A stretch of DNA of 64,000 bases, from NCBI GenBank assembly GCA_003260075.1, contig QLIY01000117.1, positions 172,500-236,499 on the forward strand. The letters run 5' to 3'. Origin of the DNA: Phallusia mammillata. Taxonomy: Eukaryota > Chordata > Ascidiacea > Phlebobranchia > Ascidiidae. Both the position numbers and the translations under genes were made by a program. Positions 15,801-29,400 of the stretch are shown one piece after another (the stretch's first letter is position 1; every line of letters begins with the position of its first letter). The notes beneath the pieces are model-generated. The model did no database searches. It was not told the origin of the DNA and was given only the letters and a program-made list of their open reading frames with translations.

Positions 15801-17566
15801 TCGCGAAAAAGGTGGGTTGGTTTTAATTTACGGTCACTCAAAATACAGACCAAGTGATGTTTTGTTGTAAATTTGCAAGCCTGCTTAAAACCAGGTCCCT
15901 AGCGAAGAAAATGATATAAGACATTTTATTGATACTTATGTGGCTCGAAAAGTAGTTCTACCAGTTTGTGGCAAAAATAGCCAGTCAAAATGTTGTATAA
16001 GGATGTCCATACAAATGCTTGCAGCTTTAAAGCAACAACAAAACATTGTAATGTATTGGGCATGGCATATAGAATTTAAGGGGATATGAAAGTCTTAGTG
16101 GTACATGATCACCAAAGTTGTGACGGACAGTACATGTTTTTTGTCGTAGGCCCTGCTTTAAACCAAGCCAATTTCGAGCGATTTCTAACTGTAATTGCGT
16201 CATAACTTCACTTTGATGAACAGGTAAACAACTACCAATCCCGCATTAAAGACGTGACCCGGAAAATGATGAGCCTGGTTTCGGAGTTAGCGATGAAACA
16301 AGCTGACGCGATGAAGCTCCAACAACAATCGAAACAAATGTACAACGATCTGGAGCAGTGTTACGTCAGAATGGAACAGGTACATGTTGCTATAATAATA
16401 GCAGGAAAATGGTGAAATATATAGTGTACATAGTGACACTGAGCTGACCACCAATATGGTTTGTAAGCACTGGCTTGGCCAAGAGGAAGTCCGTCTATGG
16501 TTTATGGCCACTGATTAATTTTGTCGGGTACAGTACAATTAAAACTTGTAACAAAAAGGTAAACACCGTTAATCTCGCTTGTTTAGACTTTTACTGAATT
16601 TCTCTCACTTTTTCAGGCGCATGGTACTTTTTTACTCATCAGTGCATTCGACAAAATAGTTAAATTTGGATCCCTCTCTTGCCCTTACGTAACGCCCCCC
16701 ATGCTCTCTGCCGCCTTTTATGTTCGTTTTGTTTTAGGGCGAAGCACCGAACGAGGAGATCGCACTGGAATGGGAAAAATCGCTTCGTTCCGACGATCAG
16801 CAGCGCGTCCAAGCGGCTGAGAAGGCGATGGTAAGTAGACATGTGCGATTTATCCAACATTACTGTGACCAGGAATAGTTTTGCTTCTGATAGAACAGCA
16901 CCGAGAAATAGTTGTTGTGGAGCCATCACTTATTGCTGATGTGCAAAAACACAATAGCTGTTAATTAAAGCGTTTTAACCCGCAAACTGTAAAGCGAAAA
17001 ACTATTTAGTGTGTTTTCTTAAATTCCCCCATGTACATAATTATAGTACTCCACACCCATTAAAGGCGTGATATAGAATCAAGTCGGTCTCTTTTCACCA
17101 CCATGTGGCAAGGCGTAGGCTAGAAAAATCTCACCCGCGGTGGGATTCGAACCCACGACGGGAGTCCTTCCTGGGACTTACGGTTTACCAACTGAGCTAC
17201 GCAGACTCAGTGGTGAACCTGCCGAAATTTGTATCACAATCACCGTTGCCTGCCTTATTGTGTTTTCATGCTACTCTGATAAAACGCATACAATTGAATG
17301 CTGCACATGTCAGTAGTAGGGGATCGCCAGTTCGACTCATTCACACGTTTTTGTACCACCAGGTGGAGCAAGAAGAGCAGCAGTATCAGATCGCAGGCGG
17401 ATCGACAACCACGGCCGAACCGCGACCCAACGCTTATATTCCCGATGATGAATCCGAATTACCCATTCCGCGTCCTTATGGCTCACTTGCCCCATTCAAA
17501 CCTACCGAACCCGGCTCCTCGATGCGTCACATACGGAAACCGGTTCTACGACCCATCGAGATATGA
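6880..17566 (+). CDS. CCDC146: CCDC146, coiled-coil cilium/centriole protein (21 coding exons)
   Basis: Exons: 6880-7029, 7142-7224, 7367-7451, 7930-8054, 8585-8735, 9520-9677, 10008-10116, 10867-10985, 11497-11683, 12105-12200, 12873-13043, 13175-13300, 13359-13486, 13601-13825, 14415-14534, 14849-14957, 15393-15521, 15674-15811, 16224-16379, 16738-16830, 17363-17566. All junctions are GT-AG and keep frame, giving 953 residues, close to the vertebrate length of about 955. Family landmarks in order: [15 protein letters not shown] and [12 protein letters not shown] near the N-terminus, [99 protein letters not shown], and the C-terminus RPNAYIP ... [19 protein letters not shown]. Almost the whole chain is predicted coiled coil. 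The family (MBO2 in Chlamydomonas) associates with axonemal and centriolar microtubules and is needed for sperm flagella in mammals. The ATG at 6880 precedes the conserved region by 40 residues. Several introns carry MITEs and a SINE. Confidence 0.96.
7572..7740. repeat. Foldback repeat in CCDC146 intron 3
   Basis: An imperfect inverted repeat: CACCCTTTAGTTTTAA at the left and TTTAAAACTAAAGGGTG at the right, with TTTCGC / GCGAAAT inside. Its centre carries CTGATGATGCTGTAAAGGCGAAAT-like sequence (about 7658-7681), related to the hammerhead-like motif elsewhere in the window but with a poorer stem. Confidence 0.45.
10250..10660. mobile_element. hAT-like MITE, CAGTGGTTCCCAAAC family, perfect 8-bp TSD
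   Basis: The ends are CAGTGGTTCCCAAACTGGGG and GTTTGAGAACCACTG. ATGTATAG is directly repeated on both flanks (10242-10249 and 10661-10668). It lies in CCDC146 intron 7. It has no coding capacity. Confidence 0.88.
12269..12301 (+). ncRNA. Hammerhead-ribozyme-like core motif
   Basis: CTGATGA is followed by a hairpin (GGCGACC pairing with GGACGTC, one mismatch, loop TGTATA) and then GAAAC. These are the two conserved boxes of a hammerhead on either side of stem II. The flanking CGTCGGAAT and GAGCTCTATAAAC are shared with the other copies. No cleavage site (UH) is demonstrated, so catalysis is unproven. Confidence 0.4.
14104..14276. mobile_element. Mariner-like MITE, CAGTAAACCTCGGTTAA family
   Basis: Inverted ends CAGTAAACCTCGGTTAATCC and TGGTTTACTG, with inner GGATTAACCGAATCCGG. 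Related copies or fragments occur near 9850-9970, 15210-15310, 20791-20919, 32440-32607 and 45520-45613. The 20.8-kb copy is preceded by TA, as expected for Tc1/mariner insertion. Confidence 0.6.
17042..17206 (-). mobile_element. tRNA-derived SINE
   Basis: On the minus strand the head has an A box (TAGCTCAGTTGGTAA) and a B box (GGGTTCGAATCCCACC), followed by TTTTCTAGCCTACGCCTTGCC and a tail with CGCCTTTAATGG. A cloverleaf acceptor stem does not close, so this is a SINE rather than a functional tRNA. It lies in CCDC146 intron 20. Confidence 0.7.
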
Positions 17567-17761
17567 TTTCTGTGTGTGTTATATTGTTTCTATGGTTGAC
17601 TGTTTTGTTACTAACAAGTGCGAAGAACTGATAGTTTCGTTTATAAATTTTATCATGCACATAAATTGCTTATAATGGCTGCAGGATTGCAAGAGAAGTG
17701 CAGCACGTGTCCAATCTTTACTGCAACATAGTTCTTTGGTAGACCCGGTGGATGGTAACAG

Positions 17762-18146
17762 TAGGGACGGGTCAAAACTGCAAATGTTCTGTTTGGTCGA
17801 GCACCGAGCGTCTCACGTTAATGCTCGGTGCATTATGACGCCACAAACATTTCCGATTTCACGCCAGTTTTGCAGCTTTTCAAGGTCCCTTACATCACCA
17901 GCGGTGTATTAAGCTGTACAGGCCCCAGAAGTACGCGTTTGTCACAAACTAACATTCTAACGCATATAAAAAGGCCATTTTTGTTCTGGGATACCCTTTA
18001 GAACACTATCGTATGTTAGCAGGGCATAAATATGCAAATTTAATACCGGGTCAGTTTGCGCTACTGCTCGGCCAAGCACCGAGCATTAAAAACAGCGATG
18101 CTCGGTACCGAGTAGTCGGGTTTTGGTTCGGTTCGGCCCATCCCTA
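17762..18146. mobile_element. hAT-like MITE, TAGGGATGGGCCGAGCC family (intact copy)
   Basis: Starts TAGGGACGGG and ends GGCCCATCCCTA. The flanks GGTAACAG and GTTAACAG form a 7/8 target duplication. The interior has CTCGGTGC / GCACCGAG palindromes. This is the best full-length reference for the poly-C- or N-interrupted copies at 23972, 26280 and 38940. Confidence 0.8.
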
Positions 18147-19070
18147 GTTAACAGTTGACTGCACGAAGCTGGTTGCCGAACCCGCTATACACTCAGAAAT
18201 CCGGTTGTAATACGGAAAATTGCACAACATAATATTTGCGTCACAGTATATCAAATAATGTGAAATATTCGGGGCACAAAGTAACAATTTCAGCGAAACA
18301 TGCATTTATATTAATCTGCTGGTGATATTAATGAAAGTATCGACTTGTATTTCAATGTTTTATGATGACGTAAACAGAACACTCCGATTGTTCATAACAA
18401 TGCGGATGTTCTAAATCCCACCCACTACATAAATACGCTTGCATACTTGTAACGTAACGAAATAGAAAGGCAGAAAAAAATGACAAAGAAAATTACACAA
18501 TCAATGAGATTTGGCAAAATAACTAATTTGTCAAAACTGGAAACTCATTCACAAAACCCAATGTTTAAATGGGTACTACCCCCAATCAGCTACGTTTGCA
18601 GATTTATATTTCAAAGGATTTAAAGCAATTAAGCGTTTAATCGACTATTAGGCAAAAAAGCGTCGCAATCAAGCAAACCAAATCGGAGACAACTGAAAAA
18701 AGAACATTCTGTTCTTTATCGTTGACATTTTTCACTGCACGTTTTTTTACGAACGGTCCAAACTTTAACCTCAATAATACACCAACACAAGTAGACGATG
18801 CGAATATTTTAGTAGAACTGCATCGCGTGAAGGAATTGGTGAATTACAACACAACTTAACAACCTTGCACATTGGAAGGGAGCGCCGTGGTTGCCATGGT
18901 AACCCAAGGGATCATGTCTCCAAAGTTACAGTAATTTTACATTGGTCTGGTTTTTAGTGATTTTGACTGCACAACTGACTGCACAAAGTTCGTTCGTCAA
19001 ACCCGCTTTCGAGTGTTGAAACTTGTACCCCTGTGAAAATAACTATGGCACACAAAAATCATAAAATAAT
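18147..19070. other. Tail-to-tail intergenic gap between CCDC146 and IGF2R
   Basis: No exon or ORF with protein-like composition is visible. Both genes end here, so it should hold the two 3' UTRs. I see no canonical AATAAA at a convincing distance from either stop. Confidence 0.45.
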
Positions 19071-22000
19071 TCAACCTTCCAATAAGTCCTCATCGTCGTC
19101 GTCATGATACGAAGAAACTTGCTTCTCTCCCCCAACCCCTGGTGCCCGGGATTTACCCGAAGCCGGTTTGTCCTTGAGAAACGGCAGAAGGTCATCACTG
19201 TCGCTTTCCTCGAACGGATTTGGGCTTCGACGTTTCGATTTGTTCCGATGCGGTTTGGGGGCTTTCCCGCGTTTCGAGGTCTTTACGTCAACATCCGGGA
19301 CTGCGAACAAATCGTTGGGCTCGTCTGTCTCCGCAGCGCCACCTATAGACGAGAGAGGGACCGCGGAGGCTAGAGGTTAAAACACGAAATTAAAAGTTGT
19401 ACTTGATACTAAGAAGCTTGACTACTTTGACAACGCTATTCAACGCAAATCACTAGTGCGCTTGGTACTTGCATAGGAAATTATATATTGCTGGTAACTC
19501 ATTTCAAAGCGACAAAGCTCGCAAATAGCGCAGGTAACCTTTTTGATGCGAGAAAACTCGTAGTTAGTGCGACGTAAATTAAAAATGCTGTACCTAGGCC
19601 ATATGTTAATGCTTGAGAGCCCGGCTGATTCTGCGTAACGCCTTAATGGGCCTGGCGTGCTATGATTTACTTTCATTTAAAAGTTAAAACTTCCCTTAGT
19701 AACACTATACACGTGGGTTGAAACAATAAAGCTCATCTCACCTGCAGTATCAGTAGATCCATGCATTCTCTGTCCTCCTCCCAACAAACTTGTCTCCTGC
19801 TGCATCTGCAAGTCGCCTACGTCATCAAACAATGACGTACCTTCATCGTAATCGTCATCACCACTCTGTCACACAAATATATGAAAAATCTCAAAGTTAC
19901 AGTCTGCGTGTGTAAACAAAATAAAAATTTTGGTTGATTGTTTTGTGGTCCACAGTCGATAAAAACATTTGTTTGGGGCATGGAATTTATTTAACAGCCA
20001 TCATGACAATGAAGTCAGTGGCATTAATTTGTTTTGCAAAACAAACATATGTACGGACATGTGAACAAAAGCTTAGCATTGGTGACAGATTCTTTTATTT
20101 GTGACTGGACAACTGCTTTTACACGGTATTTAGTTTTTGGTCTGTGGACTTTCAAAAGCAAATGGTGTAGGCATGAACACTTCTGCATCTTATAAGGAAT
20201 CATGGCAATGAGCTAGTCAGCGGTATTGTGAGTTATTTTGTCACCTTGAAATGTTTCAAACTTGGATTGATTGTGCTTAAAAGGAATACCGCAGCACATA
20301 TTTGTCAACATTATCCATTTAAAATCCCCTTTAGGTAAACCCCCCATCCCAACACCCACCCTGATATATCGATAACTGGGATCGCTTCCCCCAAAACCGA
20401 GGATCCTCTTCACCGACATCCGGAACGATCTCCTCCTCCCGGCGTTGTGGAAGATCAGGATGAGGACACAGATGAGAGCGAGGGAGCCGAACACCGCCGT
20501 TACTATGACAACAGAGTCGCTGTGCTTGTCCGCCACCTCGTGGACATCGGTTTGCGTCTTTGTCGGGGAAGCAGAAGATGATGGGGAGACTGCTGTGTCT
20601 GTTCTGAAATATAAGAGAAAGATGTGTTACAAAGTTGTGTTGGAATAAGATTGTGCAAAACGATCTGAATAATTTGCAAAATCAAAATCAAATTATTTTG
20701 GTGTGCAATTTGAGAAGGGCCAGAAAAACTAATTGAGTTTTTAAGTCGAAGTGAGATCGTTTTGTGGGGGGGTTCGGCTGTTTACAAGTACAGTAAACCT
20801 CTCGGTTAAACATTTGTCTAAAATAACCGATGTCAATTAACTAAAGCCTTACCACATTACAAAGCATTTGTAAGTTTTGTCCGAATTAGGCAAAGATCCG
20901 GATTAACCGAGGTTCACCGAAAAGCATTGCACTGGTATCTTACAAAATCTACAAACTTTACGAAGTAGAGGTTTTTCAACAAATTTTAACTTACTCCATG
21001 ACGTCAACGCACATGACGCTCGTATACCACTCGAAGAAATATCCGCATTCCATCGATTCGTAAACAAACACAGGACTGCCCAAGCCACTGGAAACAAATA
21101 TGCGAATTTAAATCAGATAGATCCGGTTAATAGCATCTTCATAACTCTTGCAATTAACCGGAACATATATTAATTAAGTTTATACAGCTCTTCTGGCTAT
21201 TGTTTTTTATACCGACGTTTCGACGTCCTATACAAATTGCCTTCATCAGGTTAAATAACACTGAATGCGACTAGTACAGTGCACGATAAGCGAAGGGGAA
21301 ATAATTAAACGAAATCACGTCACAAAGCAACGAAAACACTGCGCGATAACGAAAAATTGGGCCGAAACGTCGGAATAAAAATAAATTTGCCAGAAGAGCT
21401 TTATAAACGAGCTTATATATATTAACTAACGTTAAGACTAGATTTGTATTCACCATGCAATAAACCGGATTGCGATTAACCGGAGTCTTCCGTATGGACA
21501 CGATCAAAACGTTACTTGAGTTTTAGATACAAGTTTACTTTATTAAACAACTTTTTTTGTACGAACCCGTATGGAGAGCAACGTAGAGATAAGAGAGAAT
21601 GACTTTTCTTGGCCGGATCTTTACCGCAGCTGTTATTGGATTTAAATGTTACCTCCAAAGTTTCGTCTGCAAAACACGTGATCAATTTGACTGAAAGTCA
21701 AAAATAAGTTTCAGTGTATTTTATAATTTAAACTGGCGGTGGACGCAAGTTCAAATCCCAACGTTTTTAAATAAGGTTGATTCTCGCGTAAACCAACAAC
21801 TTTTTGTCGATTGTTATTAACATTCGTGTAGTTATCCATTGCAGCGTCTAGTCACCTGTTAGCTGGTGGAGTATTACAAATGAGAATCGGCTGGCATCGA
21901 TTGTTGCCGAGTTGTGCGTAAAAGAATTACGGTGTAAAAACAAACTACGGTGTGCCAGATATAAAGCACTGAGCTAAATCAAGCCGGGTCATCCATCACT

Positions 22001-24255
22001 TACAATGCGAGAAAGGGTGGGCTAGTAAAAGTCTATACTGCGGTGGGATTCAAACCCACGACAGTAGCTTATCCGAGGCTGTCGTGTACCAAGTGTTGTA
22101 AATAGATAAACGAAACATATTCGGTACAATATTATCTGTCAGTTCTTACCCGACATAACGTATGTAGGAGGTGGATTTAGCGCCCCTAGTGGTCTAGTAA
22201 AGTCGCCGTCCGGGTTGTACTGACACACGGTGACGCCCTTGCCACATTTGCCTCCCGCGCGCCCCTTGAAGTCGACGATATACTCGTATCGGGTCGGGTG
22301 GTTCCCCTCCTGTCGCATGTCGCCACTCGCAATCCAACTTCTGTGGAAAAAGTTAATTATTATGTTACGTTTATAGAGCTGGTGGCTTGTGCGAGTGAAA
22401 ACAATGGTGATGTTTAGAAGCAGCCAATAAACTATCGACCCTCAGTCATCAGCAGAGAGCTATAAGAGGAACTCAAACGTCTTTTTAAATTGTTTGTATC
22501 TTACATAGAAACACAAAGCACCTTTTAATGTCTCGGTATATTTAGAGTCAACTGTCCTTTGCAAATTTGTATTTTTCAATTAAACCCGTCGATTTGATAA
22601 TTTTCGACATTTTGATGAGTTTAACCATAGTTGGTTTAAATATTATTTAAAAACCTTTCTAATAAAATTCGTGTAACAAGTCAATCTGGTACCTTCTCAG
22701 CAGAGGGGAAATATCAATGTTAGCACTGGATTTCGGGTCCACAAATTTTCCCTCATTTACTGCAACTTTCACTGGTTCGTTTTCACAAGCGATGCGGGTT
22801 TGCCAGTCGATGTGAAAAGTGCAACTATCCTGAGAAAGTCTACCACAAAAATAAGGTACAACACCCAATTAGTACTAGCTTCGGTACAAGTTGATGAAAT
22901 AATTCGATGTTGTACTTTAGAACAGGCCTCATTAAAGACATAGACCAGTGGTTCCCAACCGGGGAGGAATTTTGAAACTTAAGAGGAATTTACTTTATTT
23001 TTTACATGTAGTTTGTAAATAGACACTTAAGCTTTGGGAATATAACCTGTGAAGTTGATAAAATATCCAATTTTAAATCACCTTTGTATGGTTCAGCATC
23101 TACTATGTGGACTATTTGGGACAAATGAAAATGCTTTGAATTGTTATGTGAGAAATTCGTCGTTAAAGGTTGGGAACCACTGACATAGAAGACTATTGTG
23201 GATTAAAATTAGACCAAGGCTACATTAACGAGTAAAATATTAAACGTTTAAAAGTTAACCTTTTGAAAGTCGGTTTTGCGCTGATGGAAGGGTTGCAAGT
23301 GAGAGAAATTTCAACTGACGCCAATTTATCCGAGTCTGTGCAGATTCCCTTCTCTCCTTTCGAATAACGAACCATTAACTTGTTCTTTGACTCTACCGTG
23401 ATGGATTGAGTTGAAAGGACGCCAATGTTTTGAATCTTAAAAATATGAAAGGTTTTACCAAAAGTTTCAACCAAATTTATCAACAGAAAAGTAATCACAT
23501 TTTGTGAAGATTTCAGCTTTCTACAAAGTGTAGCGTTTTCAGCACATTTGCTCTCTGCCATATTCCGACACAGATTCAAGTAATATCTGCAAATATATTT
23601 TACACGTGTTGTATAATTGTCAGGAGGTTATTTACTATGGAGCAGTATATCGCCATCCATAGGCAGACTTTGACAACTAGATTTCAAATTAGATTAGAAT
23701 AAAATTAGAGTATCTCACTTTTTACAAATTAGACTAGAACTAGAAAAAGCGCCATTTTGCTCTAATCTGTCCAATTAGACAATTAGACTTATCTAGTTGT
23801 CCAAGTTCATCTGCGGGACTTCAACTCACCTGTTCCCGTCGTTATCAGGGAAAGTCCACGCGTGGGTGAGAGATGAGAGAAGGGAAAGATCGTAAGTTGC
23901 TCCACTCCCAGAATCCGTCACAAAGCAACTGTGATGAAAGATAGAAAAATGTATATGAGTTATATATAATATGGGGATGGACCAAAACTGAAAATGTTCT
24001 GTTTGGTCGAGCACCGAGCATCTCACTTAATATTGGTTCTCGGCTGAGCACTCTCGGTGCATTATGACGTCACAAACATTCCCAATCGATCCATGCTAGT
24101 TTTGTAGCTACACAAAGTTTCTTACGTCACCAGCGGTGTTTAAGCTGTACAGGCCCCAGAAGTAAGCATTTTTGTTCTTGGATACCCTTTCGAACACTAG
24201 TTACGTATGTTATCAGGGCAGAAATATGGTTTAATGCTCGGGTCAGTTTGTGCAA

Positions 24256-24349
<94 letters not shown>

Positions 24350-26343
24350 TAGTATGGCTCGATTCGGCCCTTTCCTACTAAATTACCTTGTAACGTGTGT
24401 AAAGCACCCGTGTTCTTTCAAGGCCGACTGAAACGACTTTACTTTTTTGTTACAAATTAAAGTAGGCTCTGCAAATTTAGTTTATTTTTGTGCGTGAAGC
24501 AGTTATGGTTTTAATGTTTTGCAACACATTACAGTAAACAAACGCATCTTGAAAACACATTTAAAGTAGTTTTCCACTTGAAATGACTGCATGACAAGCT
24601 TATTTTTACGACTTATTTTCAAGCTATTTTGCTTGTCCCCAGTTCCAGCAGTTTTATCTGTGCAACATTTTCAAATCAAGTTTAAGTTGTCAATTACCTT
24701 TTGGTGGGTGGGAGACACACATGTGGTGTCGGCCAATAAATCAAATACCGACAAATATTTCCCTTTGCAATAACAGTTGGAGGATTCGATTCTGGGTTCC
24801 GATCGCAGCGAAGCATTATCCAAGTCTCACTGTTGCCTGAACCTAAAAGTCAAAAGGTCAAAATATTTTTTTATTTTTTATTTATAAATTTTTGATGGTT
24901 TCTTGTTGTAGAATTTTTTAGCCCGAATAGGATTAGTTTATTTCGTTTTTATCCTGACAATTGAACGCTTGTAAGGTTTTTCTGCTACATTTTTGATGAA
25001 CTGTTTGTGTTATGAAACGCTACACATAGATCTGTTCATAAGTTTAATGGTGAAAATAACGGCCCAAATAGACGCAAAAAGCGACATGCTTTATATTCCA
25101 AACGTTTCGGCAAAATGTTCATGCCATCATCAGTGATATGATTGTCTTACACTTAAATAAGCCAATAATATAACATATATTATTTATTACTAACCTATTT
25201 GGCATTTTTCACCATTTGTGTATTTCACTTGTACAGGAATTTGATCAGATCCACTTGCAGATATTTCTTGAGTAGAAGTTTTGCCCAGTGAAGAACTTGC
25301 ACCGTCAGCAGAAATACGACACACTGATGAGTCAGCACAATTTGAAGTGGGAAGGGAATGACACAGCGATATTTGGTATGTCCCGGATGTAGTGGTCACC
25401 TGTGAAGATGGAGGTTGAAGATGAGGTGGTTTAGGGACTAAAGGGTTAACCAGTGGGGCTATGGAGTCGAACAAAACAGATAGCAAATGTTCATAACTAT
25501 ATCTACCATCTGTGAAAGTATTATTCAAATACATTAAACCAGGAGTCGACAACCCCTGGCACGCAAGGTGGTTTTTAATGTCACGCCACTGATTTGCGTG
25601 TTTATATTGAAGTAACAATTACCTGTTACACTGCTTGTTTATAGTTTTTATCATGTCATTGTCTTAAAATTCAGTCTTACATGCACAAAACACTCTGCTT
25701 TCTCGTTATTATTGATATCTGCTGGCACGAACCACCATTATTTTGACAATCGTTGGCACGCGAGGTCATTAACACATGGAAATAACAAGTAAATTGGCAC
25801 GCGTCGCCTAAAAGGTTGCCGACCCCTGCATCAAACCTTTCGTCGTTAATTCCACAGGAGAAAAATCCAGAGTTAACCATATCAAGGTGCCTCACCAGTG
25901 AAACTATTCCGTCAGTACGTTAATTTCCGTAAAGTTAGAACAAAAAATGAACCATAAGAGTCGCTCTAGAAACTCGCAGCAAATACTCACATTGATAGGT
26001 TTGATCCTGGACAGGTCAAACACATTGTGCTGCTGATCAGTGAATGAGCAACTTTTATCCGGAACTTCGGGTTTCTTGTCCAGACAAACTACGTCAGTCG
26101 GCCACTCGAAGAGGTAAACGCAGTCATCCGTGACCGTCGTCAAGCGGGGATAACCCTAAACAAAGAATCAGTGGCTTTAGGCAAAAATGTGGTTATCAAC
26201 AATTCGTTGCACTTCAACAAATTACTGTCAATGCAACAAGAGAGAACTAAGGGAATAATATGAGCACAACACTGGTAACTAGGGATGCGCCGAGCCGAGC
26301 CAGAACACGAGTATTCGGTACCGAGCATCACTGTTTTTCATGC

Positions 26344-26416
<73 letters not shown>

Positions 26417-29400
26417 CATATTCATGCCCTGCTAACATACGTAACTAGTGTTCTAAAGGGTGTTTATAAACAAAAACGAATGGTTATTCAAATGCACTAG
26501 ATGGTGGAAAAACGCGTACTTTATGGGCATGTACAGCTTAAAAAAACACCGCCCGTGACGTAAGAGACCTTGTAGAGCTAAAACGTAGAAAGAGGGATTT
26601 TTTGTGACGTCATAATGCATCGAGCGTGCTCGGCCAAACAGAACATTTACTGCTTTGGCACATCCCTACTGGTAAGATTAGCAATAACTAGTGGAACAGA
26701 ACTTTAACAACTTAAGTACACGACCCACGGTTGTAAAATCCTAACCAGAAACAAACAAGCCAATATATTCGTGTAAAACATGACGTTTTAACAGCAACTT
26801 GTGTCATTCTGAAATGAATGAATGTAAAACCAAAAAGCAAGTAAGAAGGGCTAGTACGTGCAAGAATAGGAGGTAAAAACGTGATAACATGTGACTATTT
26901 AATCTTATATCAGTGCTATCTGTGAAAGTTTTTGGCTTGTTTGTTTCTAGTTAGCATTAACCAAATGAGATTTAAAATTCGAAATTTGCACTTCTTATTG
27001 CAGTGATTCTGAAACTTTGATTTTTAACATGCATAATTTATTTCTCACCTTTCCTGCTGTGGACAAACATGTGAAGATGATTCTTGTTGAAATATTCGAA
27101 GTTGGATGAGATTCACAAACTCTTCCAGTTAAATATTCCAACCCGACCGATCCATTTGTGTAGAAAACATGTCGCTTGGTTGGATCGATGTAGCCGAGTG
27201 ACTGTTAAAACATTTACATGTTTAAATAGATCAATTGAAAACGAGTATGCAGAAAACATTTTTTCAAATTCATTGAACAATAGCAGGAGTCTCTACCATA
27301 TCTCGCTGAACAGCTGTGGCCCTTAAATGTCTTAATTCAGGACATTAAATTATTAAACAAACATTAAGAAATAAGAAAGTTTATTGAAAAACAAGCTTTG
27401 TAATAAATATACAAAACAAATGTATTTCATAAACATATATTTAAAAAACCCTGATCCAATCCTTAGCACATCAAGCCAGAAGCATTAGTGTGTTTCCATC
27501 AACAACAAAATTCACATGTTAAAAAAATTCTGATGATGTAAATATTTCAGCAAGGTGGCCCATTAAAAGACCCCTGACCAGCGTAAGCAGTTGTAAATGT
27601 TACAAGACCTACCTGTGGTTTAGTTCCATTCTTTGCAGCGCACACTGAAGCCCCAGCTGGACAATTAATGCCATGGATCGGTTCCAATGGTCGGCAGACA
27701 TTAATGAAGTAAACCGTCCTATCTCCTTCATCGCCCGATACTGCCAGGTAGTGGCCAGATTCCGATATTAGACTCGACAAGTCGAATACTCGAGGCACTG
27801 AAAAATATATGGGACAGTTGAATGTTGAATCTAAGTTGAGAGAAGTAACACATTTAATCAGTGATCATCGACATGTGATGGCTACTATTACAAACACTGA
27901 ATGTCGGCACCAAGGTATTGACATATTCTCATTATATATAACAACATGAGTGCCAAGCTTACCCAGTCCTTCCATACTGACAACAGCACATGGATATTGC
28001 AGTTCACAAGCCAGATGTGTGTGCCATGAGAAGTAATAACTGCACGTCTCCTTATCTTCACCAACATACACAGGAGAAGTAGCAGGAGTTGTTGGTTGCT
28101 GGAGGTGTGGAGCAGTAGATCGGTGACACACAAAACTGATTGTTGTCGATTGTCTGCAACAAACAAAAAAGAATCCTACGATTGTCTTCAACAAACAAAA
28201 AAGAATCCTATGATTGTCTCATACAAAGTAGTTAATTGTTTACTTTACAACAATATATGTAGGAGTTACTTGGCTTCTTGAAAACCCAAAGCTATTAAAT
28301 TTAATCCGCAACCATCTTGTTGGTGAAAATTTTACCCAAAATAAAATTTTAAGTAACAATAATATAAAAAGTAAAAATTACAAATAAGAGAATATATTTT
28401 TGAAAAGCTGACAAGAACGCATGACTTTAAAGGAAAAACAAGTTTTTTTTCCACTGGCAAAACCGACAATTACTTATAATACTGGAAAAACTGGAAATTT
28501 GACAGTTAAACTTTGAACTATGCTGCCATGAGATTAATCAAACTTGGTTTCATCCCCAGCATTTCCACTTACTTGTATTTATTATCTGCTTCACACACTG
28601 CACCATCCGAATAATGCAGAGATAAAGATCCTTCGCTGTAGTGGAGCTGGCTTGAAGCTTGCCCAGCCGAGATGTAAGGGCCTTGACGAAGTTTCGCCAA
28701 ACAACTTCCTAAAAGTAAAAGTTGCAAACTTGTGTAAACATTAAGTTCACAAATATGTAATTTTTTTACTAGAAATTCACTAGATATCTTTTCAAAAAAC
28801 TGTCATATAAACAGGAATTCAGAACGTTGCTTAGTTGGTAAAGCGCGAGTCCCGGAAAGACTCCTGTCGAGGGTTCGAATCCAACGGCAGGCTACTTTTT
28901 TCTAGTCTGTGCCTTGTCATGTGGCCTTTAATAAGTCTGGCATGCTATGATGTGTGGAATTTAGAGTAAAATATTTTCATGTCCCCATAAAAATTGAAGA
29001 TTTGACGGGAAATTTGAACAACTTTAGGGGGTTAAGTTTTGGATAGTTTGCACTTCAACATAATCCATGTATGTCACCTGTTCCATCAGGACAATCATGT
29101 TTGTTCAACTTGCGACAAACATTTATGTGAAAGAATCTTCCATCGTAAGTGTTGACCTCGATATCAGAAGTTGATCCAAGACTTGATAAGTTGAAAGAAT
29201 GATCTAAACGCAAACAAGTTGTCCATAAAATAATTTTATGTTTGTTTAATAAAGATTAAACATTAAAACATTTTTTAAACAATAAACAGTGTTTTTGCTG
29301 AAAAACTTCGCACTAAAAATGTCAGTTTTGCATTTAGTTTGGCCAATTACTTATTCTTTAAATGTCATGCAAAAAATAACTAAAAAATGTGTTTTATGGA

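Noticed and set aside
17134..17205. Functional tRNA gene on the minus strand
   Set aside because: A and B boxes are present but the acceptor stem does not pair, and the same head-plus-tail unit recurs as a SINE.
28829..28900. tRNA gene on the plus strand
   Set aside because: Same SINE family; the A box is altered and no 7-bp acceptor stem closes.
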